Source of the DNA: VRUE01 sp035260485
GTDB taxonomy: Bacteria; Actinomycetota; Thermoleophilia; Solirubrobacterales; 70-9
Length of the DNA: 64,000 bases
Assembly: GCA_035260485.1 (NCBI GenBank)
Contig: DATFVC010000055.1
Location: forward strand, 56,202 to 120,201
Direction: 5' to 3'
Below, piece by piece: positions 25,013 to 34,700 of this stretch. How positions within the stretch are numbered: the stretch's first letter is position 1; each line of letters begins with the position of its first letter. Position numbers and translations under genes: made by a program. The notes under the pieces were generated by a model. It did not search any database and had not been told where the DNA came from. It saw only the letters and a program-made list of their open reading frames with translations.

Positions 25013-26161
25013 TCAGCCCGTGCAGGGACCCGTGTCCACCGAGGCGGCGTTTGCGCGCAAAGCTTCTTGAACCACGTCATTTGGGACCGCGAAGCCTCCT
25101 GGCGGGCCGGAGGTGGTGGCGGCGAAGATGGTGGCCAGCACTCGGCCGCGCGAATCGACAAGCGGGCCGCCGGAGTTGCCGCTACGGACGCTGCCGCGGA
25201 GGAAGGAGATCGATCTGCGGATTGGCCCGTTGCCGTAGGAGTCCTCGCTGGTCACGGTGCTGGTGTCGCCGAGGCGGGCGGCGGAGACTGCGTATGGGCC
25301 GTTCTCGGGATAGCCGAGGATTGCGCCGGGGGTCCCGCGCTGCGGGTCGGGGGCGATCTTCAGCGCTGGGATCGGAGCGTCGATCCGCAGCAGCGCAAGG
25401 TCGTTGGCGGGGTCGTAGCGAACTGGGGTGGCATCGAGCGAGGCGCCGTCGACCGTGGTCACGGTGGTGTCGTCCTCGCCGGCGAGGACGTGGGCGTTGG
25501 TCACCACCAGGCCTGGTGCGGCGACCCAGCCGGAACCCTCGACGCCGAGTCCGCAGGCGGTGCCGAGCACACGCACGACTGAGCGGCTCACCCGGCGCAC
25601 GTCCGGATCGGAGGCGATCGCCGGGTCCGGCGGCGCCACCGGCGTGGTCGGGCCGGCGATCGAGGGAGCGGGGTCAACGCGGTTCAGCGCGTTCAGGACC
25701 GGGCCCGATGGGGGCAGCAGGTCGTTCAGCCTGCGCAGGATCAGCGAGCGCTGCACGTCTCCCCGCAGCTGGGCGGTGTTCGGGGCGTGCAGCGCCACCG
25801 CGCCAAAGACCCAGATCAGTCCCAGGGCCACCGCGGCGATCAGCGCCGCGCCACCGGTGCCGTCGGCGAGGCGCAGGACATGGCCGCGGACCAGGCGCTC
25901 GCGCAGCTCGAGCGCGAGGCTCTCCACCGTCACTGCGACGAGGGCGCCCGCGAGCAACGCCCCCAGCGCCGCGAACAGCGGCGCGTAGGGGGAGCTGGGG
26001 CCTTCGCTCAGCAGCAGTGGTCCAGCCCGGCTTCCGGCTACCGCCCCGGCGACGAACCCGAGCAGGGTGAGCACGCCGACGATCAGACCCTGCCGATAGC
26101 CCCACATGGCGAAGGCGATGGTGAAGGCGACGATCGCCCAGTCGAGAATGGTCACCGGCAA
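25013..26161 (-). CDS. MarP-type membrane serine protease (CvpA domain plus trypsin-like domain)
   Basis: A 382-residue protein. The N-terminal half has four hydrophobic segments (TILDWAIVAFTIAFAMWGYR, then LIVGVLTLLGFVAGAVAGSR and two more up to about 130), the colicin V production (CvpA) module. The second half is a trypsin-like domain with the triad His 224 (TNAHVLAG), Asp 254 (ANDLALLRI) and Ser 330 (SGNSGGPLVD). This matches mycobacterial MarP, a periplasmic protease needed for acid resistance that processes the peptidoglycan hydrolase RipA. Proximity to a penicillin-binding protein gene fits a wall role. The window also encodes an M23 hydrolase, but a link is not shown. Confidence 0.9.
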   Translation of the reverse strand: MPVTILDWAIVAFTIAFAMWGYRQGLIVGVLTLLGFVAGAVAGSRAGPLLLSEGPSSPYAPLFAALGALLAGALVAVTVESLALELRERLVRGHVLRLADGTGGAALIAAVALGLIWVFGAVALHAPNTAQLRGDVQRSLILRRLNDLLPPSGPVLNALNRVDPAPSIAGPTTPVAPPDPAIASDPDVRRVSRSVVRVLGTACGLGVEGSGWVAAPGLVVTNAHVLAGEDDTTVTTVDGASLDATPVRYDPANDLALLRIDAPIPALKIAPDPQRGTPGAILGYPENGPYAVSAARLGDTSTVTSEDSYGNGPIRRSISFLRGSVRSGNSGGPLVDSRGRVLATIFAATTSGPPGGFAVPNDVVQEALRANAASVDTGPCTG

Positions 26162-26206
26162 ATAGAAGCAGGCCGGGGCCGCGCGGCTGAACGGCCGGGC
26201 CCGTCA

Positions 26207-26221
26207 CTTACGTTCAGTAAG
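26207..26221. promoter_or_regulatory. Palindromic operator before the HxlR-type regulator gene
   Basis: CTTAC-gttca-GTAAG is a perfect palindrome 10 bp before the GTG start at 26232. HxlR-family regulators typically bind short TTAC/GTAA palindromes in their own promoter. It also lies between this gene and the divergent MarP-like gene, so either may be controlled. Confidence 0.55.
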
Positions 26222-26231
26222 CTGAATCGAC

Positions 26232-26639
26232 GTGGAGGCCATAACTGCGCAAGAGCAGCCCGTCGGCGTCTGCCCGCACTTTCACGCCGCGATCGAGCTG
26301 ATCGGCAAACGGTGGACCGGTGCGATCGTCTGCGCCCTGACCGAGGGGCCGCTGCGCTTCGGCGAGCTGGCCAAGGCGGTGCCAGGCCTGTCCGATCGCC
26401 TGCTCTCGCAGCGCCTGCGCGAGCTCGAGCAGGAGGGTCTGGTCGAGCGCGAGGTCGAGCCAGGCTCGCCGGTCCACGTCACCTATTCGCTGACCAAGGC
26501 AGGGGTGGAGCTGGGCCCGGCAATCGCTGAGCTCAAGGCCTGGGCTCGCCGCTGGCGCGCCGAGGAGGCGCCCGGCCGGCGCATATCTGCGTCCTCGGAC
26601 GCTCGCGTGCAGAGCACGCGACGCTCCCTGAGTCCTTGA
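26232..26639 (+). CDS. HxlR-family winged-helix transcriptional regulator
   Basis: A 135-residue regulator starting at a GTG. It contains the HxlR signature: CPHFHAAIELIGKRWTGAIV, then LTEGPLRFGELAKAVPGLSD, the recognition helix RLLSQRLRELEQEGLVERE, and the wing VEPGSPVHVTYSLTKAG. The cysteine in GVCPHF is at the position of the redox-sensing or aldehyde-sensing Cys in some members. The last 20 residues (after WRAEEAPGRR) do not look like the family and overlap an inverted repeat, so the original end may have been lost. It likely controls itself through 26207-26221. Confidence 0.88.
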   Translation: MEAITAQEQPVGVCPHFHAAIELIGKRWTGAIVCALTEGPLRFGELAKAVPGLSDRLLSQRLRELEQEGLVEREVEPGSPVHVTYSLTKAGVELGPAIAELKAWARRWRAEEAPGRRISASSDARVQSTRRSLSP

Positions 26640-26667
26640 TCTGCTTGACCCAGGGCGCCTCCTCGGC
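26559..26667. repeat. Perfect 15-bp inverted repeat with internal hairpin
   Basis: GCCGAGGAGGCGCCC at 26559-26573 is the exact reverse complement of 26653-26667. The 79 bases between contain a second stem (CGCGTGC-aga-GCACGCG). The structure spans the end of the HxlR-type gene and its downstream gap, and it may have replaced the original 3' end. Confidence 0.6.
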
Positions 26668-26696
26668 CCGTCTGGAATTTGGATTAGCCTCAACGC

Positions 26697-27986
26697 ATGG
26701 GATTACCCGGACCGTTCCCGGTTGGGCGTTACGCGCGAAAGCTCCGAGAGGAGATGCGCCGCCGCGCGCGTGTATCGCTGTTCGGCGAGGTCACCAGTCT
26801 CAGTCGCAGTAAAGCCCAGGCCTATTTCGAGTTGCGTGACGCTGAGGGCGCGGTTCCATGCGCGATCTGGCTGAACGATCTCGAGAAACTCGAACTCCCC
26901 GAGCAGGGCCTTCGGGACGGCGCTGAAGTCGTTATCGGAGGCGGTCCGGACTACTACCCCGGCAATGGACAGGCATCGCCCAGCTTCTTTTTTCGCGCCA
27001 CCCATATCCGCCTCGCCGGCGAAGGCGACCTGCTCGCCCGGCTCGAGGCGCTGCGCGAGCAGCTCCGCGCCGAGGGGCTTTTCGAGCTGCAGAAGCAGCT
27101 GGCCCGGCCGCGGCTGCCGAAGGCGATCGGCGTGGTGACGGCGGAGAGTGGGGCGGCCCGCCGCGACCTGCTTGCCGGGCTGCGGCGGCGGGGTTGGGCG
27201 GGGACGGTGATTTGGGCCTTCGCGCCGGTTCAGGATCGCCGCGCCGCGCCGGCGATCGCCGGCGCGATCCAGGAATTGGCGGCGACGCCCGCGGTCGAAG
27301 CGATCGTCGTCGCCCGCGGCGGCGGCAGCCTCGCCGACCTCTGGGCATTCTGCGACGAGACCCTCTGCCGCACCGTGGCAATGTTGCGAGTGCCGGTGAT
27401 CAGCGCGGTTGGCCACGAGCGCGACTCGACCCTGATCGACGACGTCGCCGCCGTCGCCTGCTCGACCCCGACCCACGCCGCCGAGGCCGTAGTGCCGCTC
27501 GACTGCCACGCTGCGCGCAGTGCTCTAACTCGCAGCGCTGCCTCCCTGCGGCGAGCAGGGGAGGGGACGGTGGGGAGCCGCAGCCGGCACCTGGTGGCGC
27601 TGGCCCGCGGTCCCGCCCGGGCGTTGCGCCGGGAGCGGATCGCGCTCAACCAGAAGACCCGGGAGATCCGCGCCTCCTCCGAACGCGGTCTGGCCGAGCG
27701 CCGCGCATTTCAGCGCCGCCTCGCTGCCGTCGTTCTCTCTCGCGCCGCCCGGCGGGCCGCTGGGGCGGAAGCGAACAACCGGCGCGAGGCGCTGCGGCGG
27801 GCGGAGGTGGCTTTCCGTGCCCACGAACCCGAGCACACCCTGGAGCGCGGCTATGCGCTCGCCGAGGACGTCGCCGGCGAGCCGGTGACCAGCGCCGCTG
27901 CTGCGATCGCCGCCGGGCGCGTAAGACTGCGCTTCGCCGACGGCGGCGTCGGCGCGGAGATCGACCGAGATGGGAGCGAGGGATGA
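26697..27986 (+). CDS. xseA: Exodeoxyribonuclease VII large subunit
   Basis: A 429-residue subunit of the single-strand exonuclease. N-terminal OB domain (VSLFGEVTSLSRSKAQAYFE), then the catalytic core with KAIGVVTAESGAARRDLLAG, AIVVARGGGSLADLWAFCDE, VISAVGHERDSTLIDDVAA and STPTHAAEAVVP, all diagnostic for XseA. The C-terminal helical part and LERGYALAEDVAGEPVTS close the family pattern. The start is slightly unusual, with no clear ribosome site, but GPFPVGRYARKLREEM fits the family N-terminus. The stop overlaps the start of xseB (ATGA). Confidence 0.93.
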   Translation: MGLPGPFPVGRYARKLREEMRRRARVSLFGEVTSLSRSKAQAYFELRDAEGAVPCAIWLNDLEKLELPEQGLRDGAEVVIGGGPDYYPGNGQASPSFFFRATHIRLAGEGDLLARLEALREQLRAEGLFELQKQLARPRLPKAIGVVTAESGAARRDLLAGLRRRGWAGTVIWAFAPVQDRRAAPAIAGAIQELAATPAVEAIVVARGGGSLADLWAFCDETLCRTVAMLRVPVISAVGHERDSTLIDDVAAVACSTPTHAAEAVVPLDCHAARSALTRSAASLRRAGEGTVGSRSRHLVALARGPARALRRERIALNQKTREIRASSERGLAERRAFQRRLAAVVLSRAARRAAGAEANNRREALRRAEVAFRAHEPEHTLERGYALAEDVAGEPVTSAAAAIAAGRVRLRFADGGVGAEIDRDGSEG

Positions 27987-28213
27987 GCGAGCAGCCGGAG
28001 TCCTATGAGGCCGCGGTCGAGCGGCTGGAGCAGATCATCGATCGGCTCGACTCCGGCCAGGCCGGCCTGCGCGAAACGCTCGAGCTCTGCCGCGAGGGCC
28101 GCGAGCTCGTCACCTACTGTGTCACCGAGCTCGATGCGGTCGGTGAGGGTCTCAAGGAGCTGCAGCTAGACGAGCTGGCGGCGAAGCTGGAGACGACACC
28201 AACCGAGAGCTAG
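27983..28213 (+). CDS. xseB: Exodeoxyribonuclease VII small subunit
   Basis: A 76-residue helical protein with the XseB pattern SYEAAVERLEQIIDRLDSGQ, then LRETLELCREGRELV and a short acidic tail. It starts in a 4-bp ATGA overlap with xseA, as is usual for this pair. Several copies coat the large subunit's coiled coil. It converges on the addA-like gene with only 36 bp between the stops. Confidence 0.93.
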   Translation: MSEQPESYEAAVERLEQIIDRLDSGQAGLRETLELCREGRELVTYCVTELDAVGEGLKELQLDELAAKLETTPTES

Positions 28214-28249
28214 CGAAAGGAGCAACGCTACGCGCCGCCAGCGGAGTAG

Positions 28250-31200
28250 TCAGCCCTCAGACACCGGGCCTGAGCAGAGCCGGCCCAACGCCGGGCATCC
28301 CCGGCATAGCTCCCAGCTCCGCCGCTCGACCGGCGCCACCGGGAACTCGCCGGCGCCAATTCGTGCGATCGCCTCGGCCAGCGCGTTGCGGCCGCGCTCC
28401 ATCGCATCGAGGCCGAGCAGCTCGACGACCGGCTCTTCGGGGCGCTCGAGGAAGAGGTAGGCGACCTCGACCTCGGCCGCGCCGCGTGCCTCGGCGACCG
28501 CCAGGGCATAGATCGACCGCTGCGTTCTGTACGTGGCGGCACGTTCGGCCGGGGTCGTGTCGCCCAGGCGATCGGTCTTGTAGTCGACGACCAGGGGGGG
28601 CGCCCCGTCCCGCTCGACCAGCAGGTCGATCGAGCCGCGCAGCGTCACGCCGGAGACCCCGAGCAGCAATGGCACCTCGGCGCGGGGGATGGCGCCCGCG
28701 GCCAGGACCCGCTCGCGCAGCAGGCTGGAGCCGAGCCAGGCGCGAACGGGCGCCAGCAGCTCCTCCTCGACTCCACTTTCGGGGTCCAGCCCGGCGGCGA
28801 GGGCGTGGTTGTGGATCAGGTCGATGGGAGGCTCGCGCCACTCGTTGGCGGCGCTCCACTCCAGCATCGAATGGACGGCGGCGCCCCGAGCTGCCGCGTC
28901 GTCTCGGGAGCCAGCCGTACCCTCGGCGACTTCGGCGTCTGCGTTCGCTTCTTGTTGCGCTATGGGCAACAAGAAGCGAACGGGCGTGCCGAGGTCGAGG
29001 ACGCGCTCCATGTAGAAGCGGTAGGCGCATTCCTCGTAGGCGGCGATCGCGGTATAGGAGAGGGGGCGGTTCGGCACAGCCGGTGGTTGGCGCTCCAGCA
29101 GCGGCGCTCGGCCCTCGCCCAGCGCCGCTTCTGCCTTGGCCTCGCTCCGCATCGCGGTGAGCCCGGCCGCGCGCTCGGGCGAGGGCAGGTTGACGCGCAC
29201 CTCGATCCGCGAAGGCTCGAAGTTGGCGTCGAGTCCCTTGCGCGGCTGCGGGGCGGGGATCGCGATCGCCGAATCGCGCTCGCGCTCGACCTCGAAGCCG
29301 TCGAGGATCCGCTCGATCACCGGCGTTCCGGGCTGCGTGCCCCGTCCCGGCTGCGGCATGGCCACACCGCTGAGGATCAGCCGTTCGCGCGCCCGCGTCG
29401 CGGCGACATGGAAGAGGCGCAGCTCCTCCGCCGCCTCGTGCTGCTGGGTCTCAGCGCAGAGCTGCTCGTGCGAGTAGAGGTTGATCGAGGCGGCGCCGAG
29501 GCGACGCAGCTGCAGCCCGACCCGCGGCTGCTCGCTCTCGCGGCCGAGCGTCAGCGGTGGCAGGCGCGAGCCGGCCAGCAGCCGCCGTGAGAGGGTGGGC
29601 ACCGTGACAACGCCGAACTCGAGTCCCTTGGCGCTGTGGACGGTCATGATCCGCACCCCGTCGTGTCCCTCGATCGCGCTCGCCGCCTCCGCCTCGGCGT
29701 CTGCTTCGGCCCGCGAGGCGAGGAAGTCGAGCAGGCCGCGCAGATCTCGTCCCTCGCGAGCCTCGAACTCGCCGGCAAGCCGCATCAGCTTGCGAACGTT
29801 GGCGAATCGGGACTCGCCCGAAGGGCGCATCAGGACCGCCAGGTCATAGCCGGTCTCGGCGATCGCGGCGTCGATCAGCCCAGCCAGCGAGAGGCGCCCG
29901 GCGCGTGCCCGAAGGCCATCGATCGTCCGTGCGAAGTCGCGCAGCAGCGCCAGCTCCGGCTCCGGGATCGCCTCCAGGCGCTCGGGGCCGTCCAACTCCG
30001 CGTCGTCCAGCCCCGCGGCCTGCTCCACCGCAGGCCAGACATGCCGCCTGCGGCCGGCGGCGGCGCGCAGCAGCCAGAGCGTGTCGGGCGCGACGCCGCA
30101 GGCGGGAGAGGCGAGCGCGCCGAGCAGGGCCAGGTCGTCGAGCGGGTTGGCGAGCGTCGCCAGCAGCGCCCAGACGTCGGCGACCTGCTGCTGCGACCAG
30201 TAACCGCGCCCGCCAATCGTGTAGGGGCGTAGGCCGGCGCGTTCCAGCGAGTCCTCGTAGGCGTCGAGGTGGGTGAAAGCGCGCAGCAGCACGACCATCT
30301 CGCCGCGCTCGACGCCGCTCTCGACCAGCTCGCGCAGTCGCTCGGCGACGAAGCGCGCCTCAGCCAGGTGGCTCGGCGGCGTGTCGGCATCGGTCGCCGG
30401 CGCCAGGTCGATCCCCTCGGCGTCCCAGCCGTCGCGGGCGGTGAGCAGCAGCTCGACCGCCGGGCCCTCGCCAGGCGGCTCCGGCAGCTCTGGCAGGGCC
30501 CCGACCCGCAGCGGATGGAAGGTGTCGGCGAGCAGCTTCTCGCCGATCGCGTTGACGGCGCCGATCACCTCCGGGCGGGAGCGGAAGTTGCCGCTCAGGT
30601 CCATCGCCACCGCGTCGGCGCTCTCTTCGACCGCGCGTCGCTGCTCGCGGAAGACATCGAGGTCGGCGTGGCGGAAGCCGTAGATCGACTGCAGCTCATC
30701 GCCGACGACCATCAGCTCGGTCCGCGGCCCGCGCAGCGCCTCGATCAGCCGCAGCTGCAGCCGGTTCGTGTCCTGGAACTCGTCGACCAGCAGGTGGCTG
30801 AACCGGGCCCGATAGGCGTTGCCGATCTCCTCCCGTTCGAGCAGGCGGACGGCGCGCAGCTGCAGGTCCTCGAAGTCGAGCCCTTCGCGTCGCTCCTTGA
30901 TCGCCTCGAAGCGCTGCGAGAAGAGACCGAGCAGCTCGGCGATGTTGCGGTAGGCGTCGCCTCCCTCACCCGCCTCGGCCGCGCTGGTCACCGCCGCGTC
31001 GATCGCCTCCCGGTAGGCGGTCATCGATTTCGCTTTGCTGTTGGTCCTCAGCGAGGCCAGCTCGTCGAGGCTCGGGAGGTCGTCGGCGCCGAGCACGACC
31101 AGCGCCTGCTCGATCAGCTCCCAGTTCGAATTGGTCGGCTTCAGCTCCTCGAGTGTTGCCACAGCCACCTCTACGGCACGGCGGACGGCGGCCTCCAGGT

Positions 31201-31774
31201 CCGGGGGTGGGGGCTCGGGCAGGCCCGGCATGGAGATCCCCCGGCTGCGAAGCTCGCCGTGGACGCCACTGACGATCGCCCGCAGGCCGCCGATCTCGAA
31301 CGCGGCCACGGTTCGCTCGCGCACCTCATCGCCGCCGGCGAGGAACTCCGCCAGGGCGTCGTCGAATGCCTCGCCCGCTATCCGCTCGGTCTCCGGCCCG
31401 TCGAGGACGCGGAAGTGGGGGTCGATCCCGGCCGCAACTGGGTGGCCGGCGAGGAGCCGGTTGCAGAAGCCGTGGATCGTCGTCACCCAGGCGCCGCCGA
31501 TCGTCGCCAGCAGCGCGCGCGCGCGCTGCGAACCCTCCGCGGCCCGCAGCTCGAGCGCCGCGCGGATGCGCTGGCGCAGCTCGGTCGCCGCCTTGTCGGT
31601 GAAGGTGAAGGCGAGCACCGCCTCGGGAGAGACCTCCAGATCGCAGACGAGGCGGCAATAGCGGTCCACCATGACGCCCGTCTTGCCGGCGCCGGCGCCG
31701 GCCTCGACCAGCACGTCGTGGCCATCGGCCTCGATTGCCAACGATTGTTCGGGGGTCGGCGTGCGGTGGGTCAC
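28250..31774 (-). CDS. AddA-like UvrD/Rep-type helicase-nuclease
   Basis: I place the start at the GTG at 31774, overlapping the upstream stop (GTGA); in-frame sequence further upstream is arginine-rich and not coding. The 1174-residue product has Walker A VEAGAGAGKTGVMVDRY at the N-terminus, helicase motifs LVDEFQDTNRLQ (Walker B), SGNFRSRPEVI, VHSAKGLEFGVV and VAATRARERLIL, and a C-terminal PD-(D/E)XK nuclease with VDYKTDRL. This matches AddA/RecB-like enzymes that process double-strand breaks and feed RecA. The gene is paired with an AddB-like subunit directly upstream. Confidence 0.9.
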   Translation of the reverse strand: MTHRTPTPEQSLAIEADGHDVLVEAGAGAGKTGVMVDRYCRLVCDLEVSPEAVLAFTFTDKAATELRQRIRAALELRAAEGSQRARALLATIGGAWVTTIHGFCNRLLAGHPVAAGIDPHFRVLDGPETERIAGEAFDDALAEFLAGGDEVRERTVAAFEIGGLRAIVSGVHGELRSRGISMPGLPEPPPPDLEAAVRRAVEVAVATLEELKPTNSNWELIEQALVVLGADDLPSLDELASLRTNSKAKSMTAYREAIDAAVTSAAEAGEGGDAYRNIAELLGLFSQRFEAIKERREGLDFEDLQLRAVRLLEREEIGNAYRARFSHLLVDEFQDTNRLQLRLIEALRGPRTELMVVGDELQSIYGFRHADLDVFREQRRAVEESADAVAMDLSGNFRSRPEVIGAVNAIGEKLLADTFHPLRVGALPELPEPPGEGPAVELLLTARDGWDAEGIDLAPATDADTPPSHLAEARFVAERLRELVESGVERGEMVVLLRAFTHLDAYEDSLERAGLRPYTIGGRGYWSQQQVADVWALLATLANPLDDLALLGALASPACGVAPDTLWLLRAAAGRRRHVWPAVEQAAGLDDAELDGPERLEAIPEPELALLRDFARTIDGLRARAGRLSLAGLIDAAIAETGYDLAVLMRPSGESRFANVRKLMRLAGEFEAREGRDLRGLLDFLASRAEADAEAEAASAIEGHDGVRIMTVHSAKGLEFGVVTVPTLSRRLLAGSRLPPLTLGRESEQPRVGLQLRRLGAASINLYSHEQLCAETQQHEAAEELRLFHVAATRARERLILSGVAMPQPGRGTQPGTPVIERILDGFEVERERDSAIAIPAPQPRKGLDANFEPSRIEVRVNLPSPERAAGLTAMRSEAKAEAALGEGRAPLLERQPPAVPNRPLSYTAIAAYEECAYRFYMERVLDLGTPVRFLLPIAQQEANADAEVAEGTAGSRDDAAARGAAVHSMLEWSAANEWREPPIDLIHNHALAAGLDPESGVEEELLAPVRAWLGSSLLRERVLAAGAIPRAEVPLLLGVSGVTLRGSIDLLVERDGAPPLVVDYKTDRLGDTTPAERAATYRTQRSIYALAVAEARGAAEVEVAYLFLERPEEPVVELLGLDAMERGRNALAEAIARIGAGEFPVAPVERRSWELCRGCPALGRLCSGPVSEG

Positions 31775-34700
31775 CTCTCCTCCCACTCGCCGTTCTCGGG
31801 CTCGACTGGAGCCCGGTCGCGGCGGCAGATCGGGGCGAAATCGCAGAAGGCGGGGCAGACGTCGTGCCCACGCAAGCCGCGGCGCGGCCCGGGGTCGCGG
31901 CGGATGTCGCCGCGGCGCATGCGGGCGACAATCTCGCCAGCGCGCCGGCGAGCGTCGGCCAGCAGCTCCTCGAAGCCCTCGCGGTCGACCAGGTCCTTGT
32001 CGTAGAGGCCGTAGGAGGCGAGCTGCGCCGCGGCGTCCTCGCGGACCGCCCCGCGCGGGCGCCGGGCCGAGGTCCCGCGCAGCGGGTGGTAGAGCCCGCC
32101 GACCGCTTCCACATTCCAATGCTCTGCGACCGCGATCAGGTAGAGCTGAAGCTGGAGCTTTGCCTGCTCCTCGAACTTCTCGCGCGGCGTGACCGCACGA
32201 GAGAGCTTGTAGTCGAGGACGAGGGCGCGGCCGCTGGGGTCGCGGTCGACCCGGTCGATAGCTCCGTGCAGGCCCCAGCCGTCGATCTCGAGCGCCGGGC
32301 GCTCGGCCTCCTCGTCCTCGCCGAAGCGGCCCTCCAGCAGCCAGGGCTCGAAGCCGCCCGTCTCGCGTGCCGCCTCGTCGGCGAGGAAGCGCGCCAACAA
32401 GCCCTCGACCCGGCGCGCGATCGCTCGCTCGGCGGGGTGGACGCCCAGGCTGCGCTCGGCCGCGAGCTCCCCCACCAGCTGGCGGGCTCGCTCGATCCAG
32501 GCGCTGAGCGAGCTGGGGCGGGGGAGCGGATCGCCGCCCGGTCGCTCGCGATAGAGGCGATCGAGCACAGCGTGCATCAAGCCGCCCTGCACGAGGGGGT
32601 CGGGGGCGGGGTCGAGCGGCTGTGGGTCGAGCTCGTGCGAGACGAACCAGCGGTAGGAGCAGACGTCGAACCCCTCCAGGGTCGTGCCGCCGTAGGCGGG
32701 GACCGCGGCGAGGGCCTCGAGCACGGCCGGGTTGGAGAGCGGGCCAGGCGAGCGGCTGGCGGTCTCGGCCGTTCGCGCGATCGTCAGGCGCCGCGCGATC
32801 CGCTCGCCGACGTCGACTGCGACGCCGGCCCCCGCGAGCAGAGCCTCAACGTCGGCGCTTGGGCCGCGGGCCGCGATCGAGCGCGCCAGCTCGGCCTCAG
32901 ACGGCGCCTCGCGAGGCGGGTGGACGACTTGGGCCAGGTCGCGGGCGACGGTCAGCTCTGCCTCGACTGCATCGTCCTCGCCGTCCTTCGGCGCCGGCTC
33001 GAGCAGTCGCCGGACGTCATCGAGGAAAGGCGAGCGCGGCTCGGCGACCCCGTTCTCGTCGCTGTCTCGGCAGGAGAGGAAAAGTCGTCGATTGGGCAGC
33101 GCCAGGCAGGCGTGGAAGAGATAGCGCTCCTCGGCATCGGGATCGCGGCGCGGCTCGAGGCCAAGCGCGAGTCGCTGCGATTCGGAGAGGAAAGGGTCCT
33201 CGCCGCGGTCGCGTCGCGGGAACTCGCCGTCCTGGAGCGAGGCGACGAATGCGAACTCGAAGCGTGATGCGCGCAGCCGGTAGGGGCTGGCGATTCGCAC
33301 ACGGCCCTCGATCGGGCCGCTCCAGGCGCGGAAGCGAAGCTCGCGCAGTATCGCTGCCAGATCCTCCGCTGGTGGCGCCAGCGAGGAGAGCTCGGCCAGA
33401 TCGCCGAGCGTGGTGGAGATCGCGGCGGCGGCGCGCAGCTCCAGACCGTCGCCCCGCCCCGGCGCCGGTCCGTCTTCCCCGCTGCGCAGCGGTCGCGAGG
33501 CCATCGTCGCGGCAAGCCGGGCGACCGCGGCCGCCAGCTCGGTCGGCCCCTCGCTTGCCGCCCGCCTGAGCCGGTGGAGGTCGCCAGGCAGCCGCTCATG
33601 GCGCTCCTTCCACAGCTCCAGGGCGGCGGCCGCGCTCTGCAGTCGGCGGCGGCGAACGGCGCGCTCGAACCAGTCGACTTGGATCGGGCGCAGCCCGGAC
33701 GGACCGCGCAGGAAGCGCAGCAGGTCGTTCGCGCGGCCGGCGCCGAACTCCGCCTCCAGCAGCGCGATCAGCGTCCCGCCCACCGCGGTGCCCGCGACCG
33801 GCACTTCGGCCTCCAGCGCCACGGCGATGCCGCAGGACTCGAGCACCGCGGCGAGCAGCGGCCCGCGCCGCGCCGGGTCGCGCACCGCGATCGCGATCGC
33901 AGCGGGGTCGGCGCCGTCGCCGATCAGCTTCGCCACCTCGGCCGCGATCGCCTCCGCCTCGCCCCGCTCGCCGGCGGAGCGCAGCAGCACCAGCGCCTCG
34001 TCGGCGCCGCGTCGCGCCGGCTCCGCACGTCCGAACTCGCGCTGGATGTGGACCAGCAGGGGGTCGATGCCGAATGGCTCGAGCTCCTCCGCGGGGCCGC
34101 TGAGGAGCTCGGTGTCCGTGGCGATCTTGCGCAGCCCCTCCAGCAGCGGGATCCGCGCGGCGAGCGCGGCGTCGCTCTCCTCAAAGGGAAGGGCAACGGT
34201 GACTTCGGTTGCCGCGCTCAGCGCCTCGAGCAGCCGGTGCTGGTTCGGGGTGAGGTCGCCTGGCTCATAGAGGAAGACCGGCCGCTCCCCCCAGGTCGCC
34301 GGCGCCGCCCGCAAGGACTCGATCGCGCCGAGGGCGACGCCGTGCACGTCGAGCAGGCCGAGTCGGTCCCGCGCCTCGGCGTAGGCGGCGAACAGCAAGG
34401 TCAGGTCGCCGAGGTAGGCCGAGGCCTCGAGCGTCTGCGCCCCGGACCCCAGGGACGCCGGCTCGAGGCCGGCGCTCTGCAGCTCGTCGAGCAGGCGCTC
34501 GAACGGGATCGCGAAACCAGGCCGCGCGGCGGAGCGCCGCAGTGGCCCCAGCTCGTCACGACGCGCGGCGATCCCGACTGAGATGGCAGCCAGCCGCTGT
34601 GCGGGCGTCAACTCGCCGGTGGACGGCATGCCGGCGCTCCTCGCCACCTCGCGGAAGAGCCCGTCGAAGGTCATCACCGAGCCGCCGAGGGCGGCGCCGG

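Noticed and set aside
30269..32005. Long forward open frame opposite the AddA-like gene
   Set aside because: Same reason: antisense shadow of a conserved helicase gene, no motif or ribosome site.
31775..32119. N-terminal extension of the AddA-like frame
   Set aside because: It overlaps the end of the AddB-like gene and is Arg/Pro-rich. The GTG at 31774 in a GTGA overlap gives the family-typical start just before Walker A.
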